Notes under the pieces: generated by a model
Databases searched by the model: none
Seen by the model: only the letters and a program-made list of their open reading frames with translations
Told to the model about the DNA's origin: nothing
From: Aristolochia californica
Taxonomy: Eukaryota; Streptophyta; Magnoliopsida; Piperales; Aristolochiaceae
Direction of reading: 5' to 3'
Length of the DNA stretch: 64,000 nt
Assembly (NCBI GenBank): GCA_029961685.1
Contig: JARWKL010000014.1
Location: 26,695,137 to 26,759,136, forward strand
Shown: piece after piece, positions 60,301 to 64,000 of the stretch
How positions within the stretch are numbered: the stretch's first letter is position 1
Layout: each line of letters opens with the position of its first letter
Made by a program: the position numbers and the translations under genes

Positions 60301-62589
60301 TGTGGCCTCCAAAAAGGAAGAGGCAGCAGAAAGCTCCAAAGTTTCTTGAAACAGCACAAACAAGGAAAGATGTCTCTAGACATGAAAGGAAAGAGATGCC
60401 ACTCCTCTGCTTTATTACCACAGTCGCCTCTGAAATGTCTGAGGGCAAGCTCTGCAGACTGTTGTGTGCCAATCAAGGTAAAATCTCAGATATAACAGAA
60501 TCATTATCTTCCAGAAAACAAAAGTGGGCAGAAGCTGATGCAATCAGATTGAAAGCCCTTAGAAAAGACTGGAAAGCAATGTAGAAACTCATTTGGAAAG
60601 TTTGAGCATCTAGGGGCCCTAACAAGATCATAAAAGCAATATTAAAGTGGGACTAATTCCTCCCAAATTGACTAACTGACGATAGGTGTCACTAACTGAT
60701 GTCAGACTATTCTCCACAATAATAACTTTGTGTTTCTCACTCTTGGACAACTAGTCTGAGACAAGAAATACACTTATAGATACATAATGGTGGGATTTTT
60801 TTTATCCACTAGCAACCAGAGAGCCAAAAGAACAAACTTAGCTATAGTTCAGAGATTTTTCCATCTTATTAAATATCCACCACATTTTTTTCCAAAAAAC
60901 AAAACTAGAGTTTCAGAGGATCAAGAAGAACCAAACCCAAGTGTTGACTGCCATGAAGATAAGAAGTGTAGAAACCAAGTCCGGCAGGTACCAGAATGGC
61001 TAGCTACAATTAAGGAACCCCTTGGGTAGCACTTTTTAGCAATGATGTGTTTTTTCCCCCCGTTTTCCACAGAATTTAACTGACTAAGAAGAAAAGAAAA
61101 GGTTAATAAGTCAATTTCTAAGTGTCATTCTTCCATGTTATAGCTGAACTCTTCTCTTAATTGTGAACCCCACCTCCATTTAAGCACAAAGAGATATGAG
61201 AAACAAATTCTTTTCATAGTTCCAAAAGTTACGTTGGTGAAAGACATACATGGCATTAGAACACTTCAAATGGATTTATCAAAGTCTTATTTCAGTTGCC
61301 CGAAAGTTTCATTACCATTTGAGATCCATCCATTTTAATGATAACAAAGCACTATCTCATGTTACTAATTGTTTAAACTAGCACGCATAGATGCTTAGTA
61401 TTCCATGCAGCAATCAGCCAATCCTAGAATCTTAAATTGCAGAAAAATCAAGTAGTCAAGGCCCTAAAACACCAAAACAAAAAATAAAAAAATCAAGGTG
61501 GAAAAAGAGTCATGCTATTGTAGAAAAATGTATATTGAAGAGCTATCCAAACTGATAACCAAATATAGAGGTCCTCACCTTATGAGGACCTCGTGTAGAG
61601 TCTCTGATATTCAAATTAAGTTTTAAAATTAATTTAAGGTTCAAACTATAGCCAAAATGCTTTGTTAGAGAGTGAATCAACTCGTGAGTTATAAGAGGCA
61701 ACTCACACCATTTCAGTACTAAAAGAAATTTCAGGCCCCAAACCAAAGTTAGCTCATGCTTTCAGGATATCACTAACAGTATTTATGCTATTTGTTGGTT
61801 AACTTGCCTGATGATGGAGTCAACTAACCTTGCCTGGAGTCACCTCAAGTTACCACCTAATCAAATAGGTAGTCAATTTGCGGTCATGGGAATCAACTTA
61901 TGTTTCTAATGCCGTCTGATTTTAGTTGAATGACAAGCAATTTTAAGCTTTTCAAAATGTCCAAAGTGCCCTAAATGGCTATATTTTTTAGATCACCACA
62001 AAAAAGGTCATGGGCTCATTTTTTATGACATTCTATTGAGCCCTCAATGCCCTAAACTCGATCTTGAGTGTTTTGTGGGCTTAACTTGCAAACCTCATTA
62101 CAGTGTTCTCAACTAATGGGAAAGAAATGAGGCCACATTTATCACTGTCATTTCAGAAACAAAAAAATGTATATATTAGGGAATTCAGCCCATTTTCCTT
62201 CTCATCAATGCTTACAAAACTGTAGCAGAAGGCTTTGCCTGAGAATTACCAAAAGTGAGCATCATAAAATGATAGAAAAAGGAGAAGAAAAGAAAAGAGT
62301 AAGGGACCCAAAGGGAAAACACAAAACAACTAACAATTCTCACTATTCATCAGAATACTAATAAAAAGGTGATAGCAAAATATATAAGGACTAACTAGTA
62401 GGGAAGGTAGCACGGTAGGTTAAGCGGAAGAACCCATCTGAGCCAGTTTGCCCTGGAGTTCAGGGAAGAGTTTTTTTGTAAAAACCTGTCATGCACGGTT
62501 CACAGATGGGGTTAGCCCTAAAAACACATCCTGGTATATAATATATATTATATTTATGTACTCTGTCACCTCCTAAACTCCCCCCTCCA
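57371..62589. other. Intron and/or intergenic, no exon identified
   Basis: Probably includes an intron of the minus-strand gene ending at 57176. I see mixed low-GC sequence, a perfect 10-bp-arm hairpin (gaggtcctca/tgaggacctc, 61570-61594), and a plus-strand ORF near 60396-60584 rich in Lys and Arg without a known motif. Nothing here can be called a gene with confidence. Confidence 0.4.
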
Positions 62590-64000
62590 ATGTCAGACTT
62601 TCTGCCTGCCTCTTACCAGTTTCACCAGCCCCAGCCTCAGGATGCTCTCCTCCAATTTCAGCAAGAGCAAGAGCTAGATTTCCCGCCGGAAGAATACATT
62701 AAAATGACGCAAGTTACGTGGATTTTCAGCTCTTACTATCACGAGGCTTCTCGCCGATAGGAGAAGGATTTCACCCCACCCTGTTCTAAATGATTATCAT
62801 GTCCTGGAATGTCAGAGGAATCAGCTCATAGTCTAAGCGAGCCATCATCAAAGCAGCCCTTTTTGAGTGTAAGCCAAAAATTGTAATTCTTGTTGAAACT
62901 AAGCAGCAAAATTTTGACTATTCTATTGCTAGCAAATTATGGTATGGCTTGGACCCTGCATGGGCAACGGTCAATGTGATTGGGCACTCTGGTGGCATCC
63001 TTGTCATCTGGGACCCAAAAGCAATAGACGCCTCTCTCTCTCAGACGGACCAATTCTCCATTGGCATTCACTTCCACGATTATTCCTTGGGAACTTCGTG
63101 GGCATTGGCTGCTGTTTACGGTCTGACTCGACCTAACAACTGCGCCTCCTTCTAGGAAGAAATATTTCAAGTCGTCCAACTCTGGGATCTGCCTTGGCTT
63201 CTGGTTGGCGATTTCAATGTCATTATTCTTTGCTCAGAAAAAAAAGTCCTCCCACAATCAGAACTACTTCAACAATGAGAGCCTTCTCTAATCTCATTGG
63301 CAGTCTCGAGCTTTCCGAAATTTCTCTTTCGGGAAAAAAATATACTTGATCCAATGGTCAAATCCTCTCCCATCCTCTCCAAGTTGGATCGTTTTTTTTG
63401 CTAACAATGAATGGCTTCAACTCTTTCCAAACACATTTGGCGAAGTTCTGAATAAAGTCGGCTCTGATCATTGGCCTATTCAAATCAACACTCACCCTCC
63501 CGTTTGGGGGTGCTCTCCTTTTCGGTTTGAAAATAAGCCCTAAAGGCGAAGATCCGCTCTTGGTCCATAAATCATCGTGTTGTTGCTACTTCTCAAAAAG
63601 ACTTGGTTCGTCATTGCATCTCTGAGCTAATCTACTCGAAGAGCAAAGGTCTATTTCTCCACCTGATTTACTTCTTAGAAGTCAATTAAACTTAGAATAT
63701 TCAAATTTGCTTCGTTGTGAATCTGTTCACTGGAAACAGAGGGCTAGATTTCGCTGGATGGCCGAGAGGGATGGAAATACGAAGTTCTTCTATGCCATTG
63801 CCACGGCCAGGAGGAGGGCTAACCGTATCACTTCTCTCTGTCTTGGAGACTAAGTGATCACTAATAGTTCTTCCATTCCTAATATTCTTGTGAAGTGCTT
63901 CTCAGAGATGTACACCGAAGAGCGCTACAATCGGCCTAAGCTACCACAACTTGATTACCTGCGCATCTCTTCCTTGGACGCGTCTGATCTGGAAAAACCT
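62590..64000 (+). mobile_element. L1-type LINE, 5' part, runs off the window
   Basis: Non-LTR retrotransposon. A short ORF at 62590-62760 may be the end of ORF1. ORF2 starts at 62790 (MIIMSWNVRGIS) and shows the APE-type endonuclease: MSWNVRGIS, KPKIVILVETK, GGILVIWDP, then WLLVGDFNVI near 63190-63230. After several stops and frameshifts, the pre-RT region appears at 63740-63990 (ARFRWMAERDGNTKFFYAIA, then RRRANRI and SEMYTEERYNRP). The reverse transcriptase itself would lie beyond 64000. Stops at 62832, 63153 and elsewhere mark it as inactive. Confidence 0.88.

Noticed and set aside
60290..60584. Overlapping ORFs on both strands
   Set aside because: The plus ORF is Lys/Arg-rich and mildly gene-like, but it has no motif and no consistent splice partners.

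Overview
This is flowering-plant nuclear DNA. Two long spliced genes have plant-type GT-AG introns, and the rest is AT-rich intergenic DNA crowded with LTR retrotransposons, TRIMs, MITE-like and SINE-like repeats and a LINE. Codon use and base composition look non-grass, but I cannot name the species. There is no bacterial or organellar signature.

Layout. 1-14.6 kb is repeat-dominated: a decayed methionine S-methyltransferase fragment (328-885), copia-type LTR remnants, a non-autonomous LTR element (3338-4423), a GC-rich TIR element bracketed by 157-bp direct repeats (4971-6787), a MITE (8516-8690) and a solo mini-LTR with a perfect target-site duplication, or TSD (10587-10669). 14675-18329 (minus) is a complete 8-exon MORN-repeat phosphatidylinositol-4-phosphate 5-kinase gene (755 aa). 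21.2-30.2 kb is a three-level nest of LTR elements, each with a TSD: a copia-like shell (22550-29775) holds an LTR element (22685-27912) that carries captured pentatricopeptide-repeat (PPR) gene sequence. That in turn is interrupted by a rearranged, inverted TRIM (24326-24919). 33960-38009 (minus) is a young gag-protease LTR element with no reverse transcriptase or integrase. In their place it has a 38-bp minisatellite whose ten units all lie inside the same reading frame.

38744-52545 (plus) is a complete 15-exon CDKE/CDK8 kinase gene (470 aa), the plant Mediator kinase. Its introns hold a degenerate copia element, two copies of one TRIM family in opposite orientations, and tRNA-derived SINE-like repeats. 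After it come a 551-bp tandem duplication that cuts through a tRNA gene, an intact tRNA-Ser(AGA) (54386-54467, minus), the last exon of an unidentified minus-strand gene (57176-57370), and the 5' part of a LINE running off the window end (62590-64000).

The two complete genes are a lipid kinase that makes PI(4,5)P2 and a transcriptional kinase. They are not obviously linked in function. Both exon models were built by hand from splice signals and reading phase. Each sums to a whole number of codons, and the lengths match my recollection of the Arabidopsis proteins.
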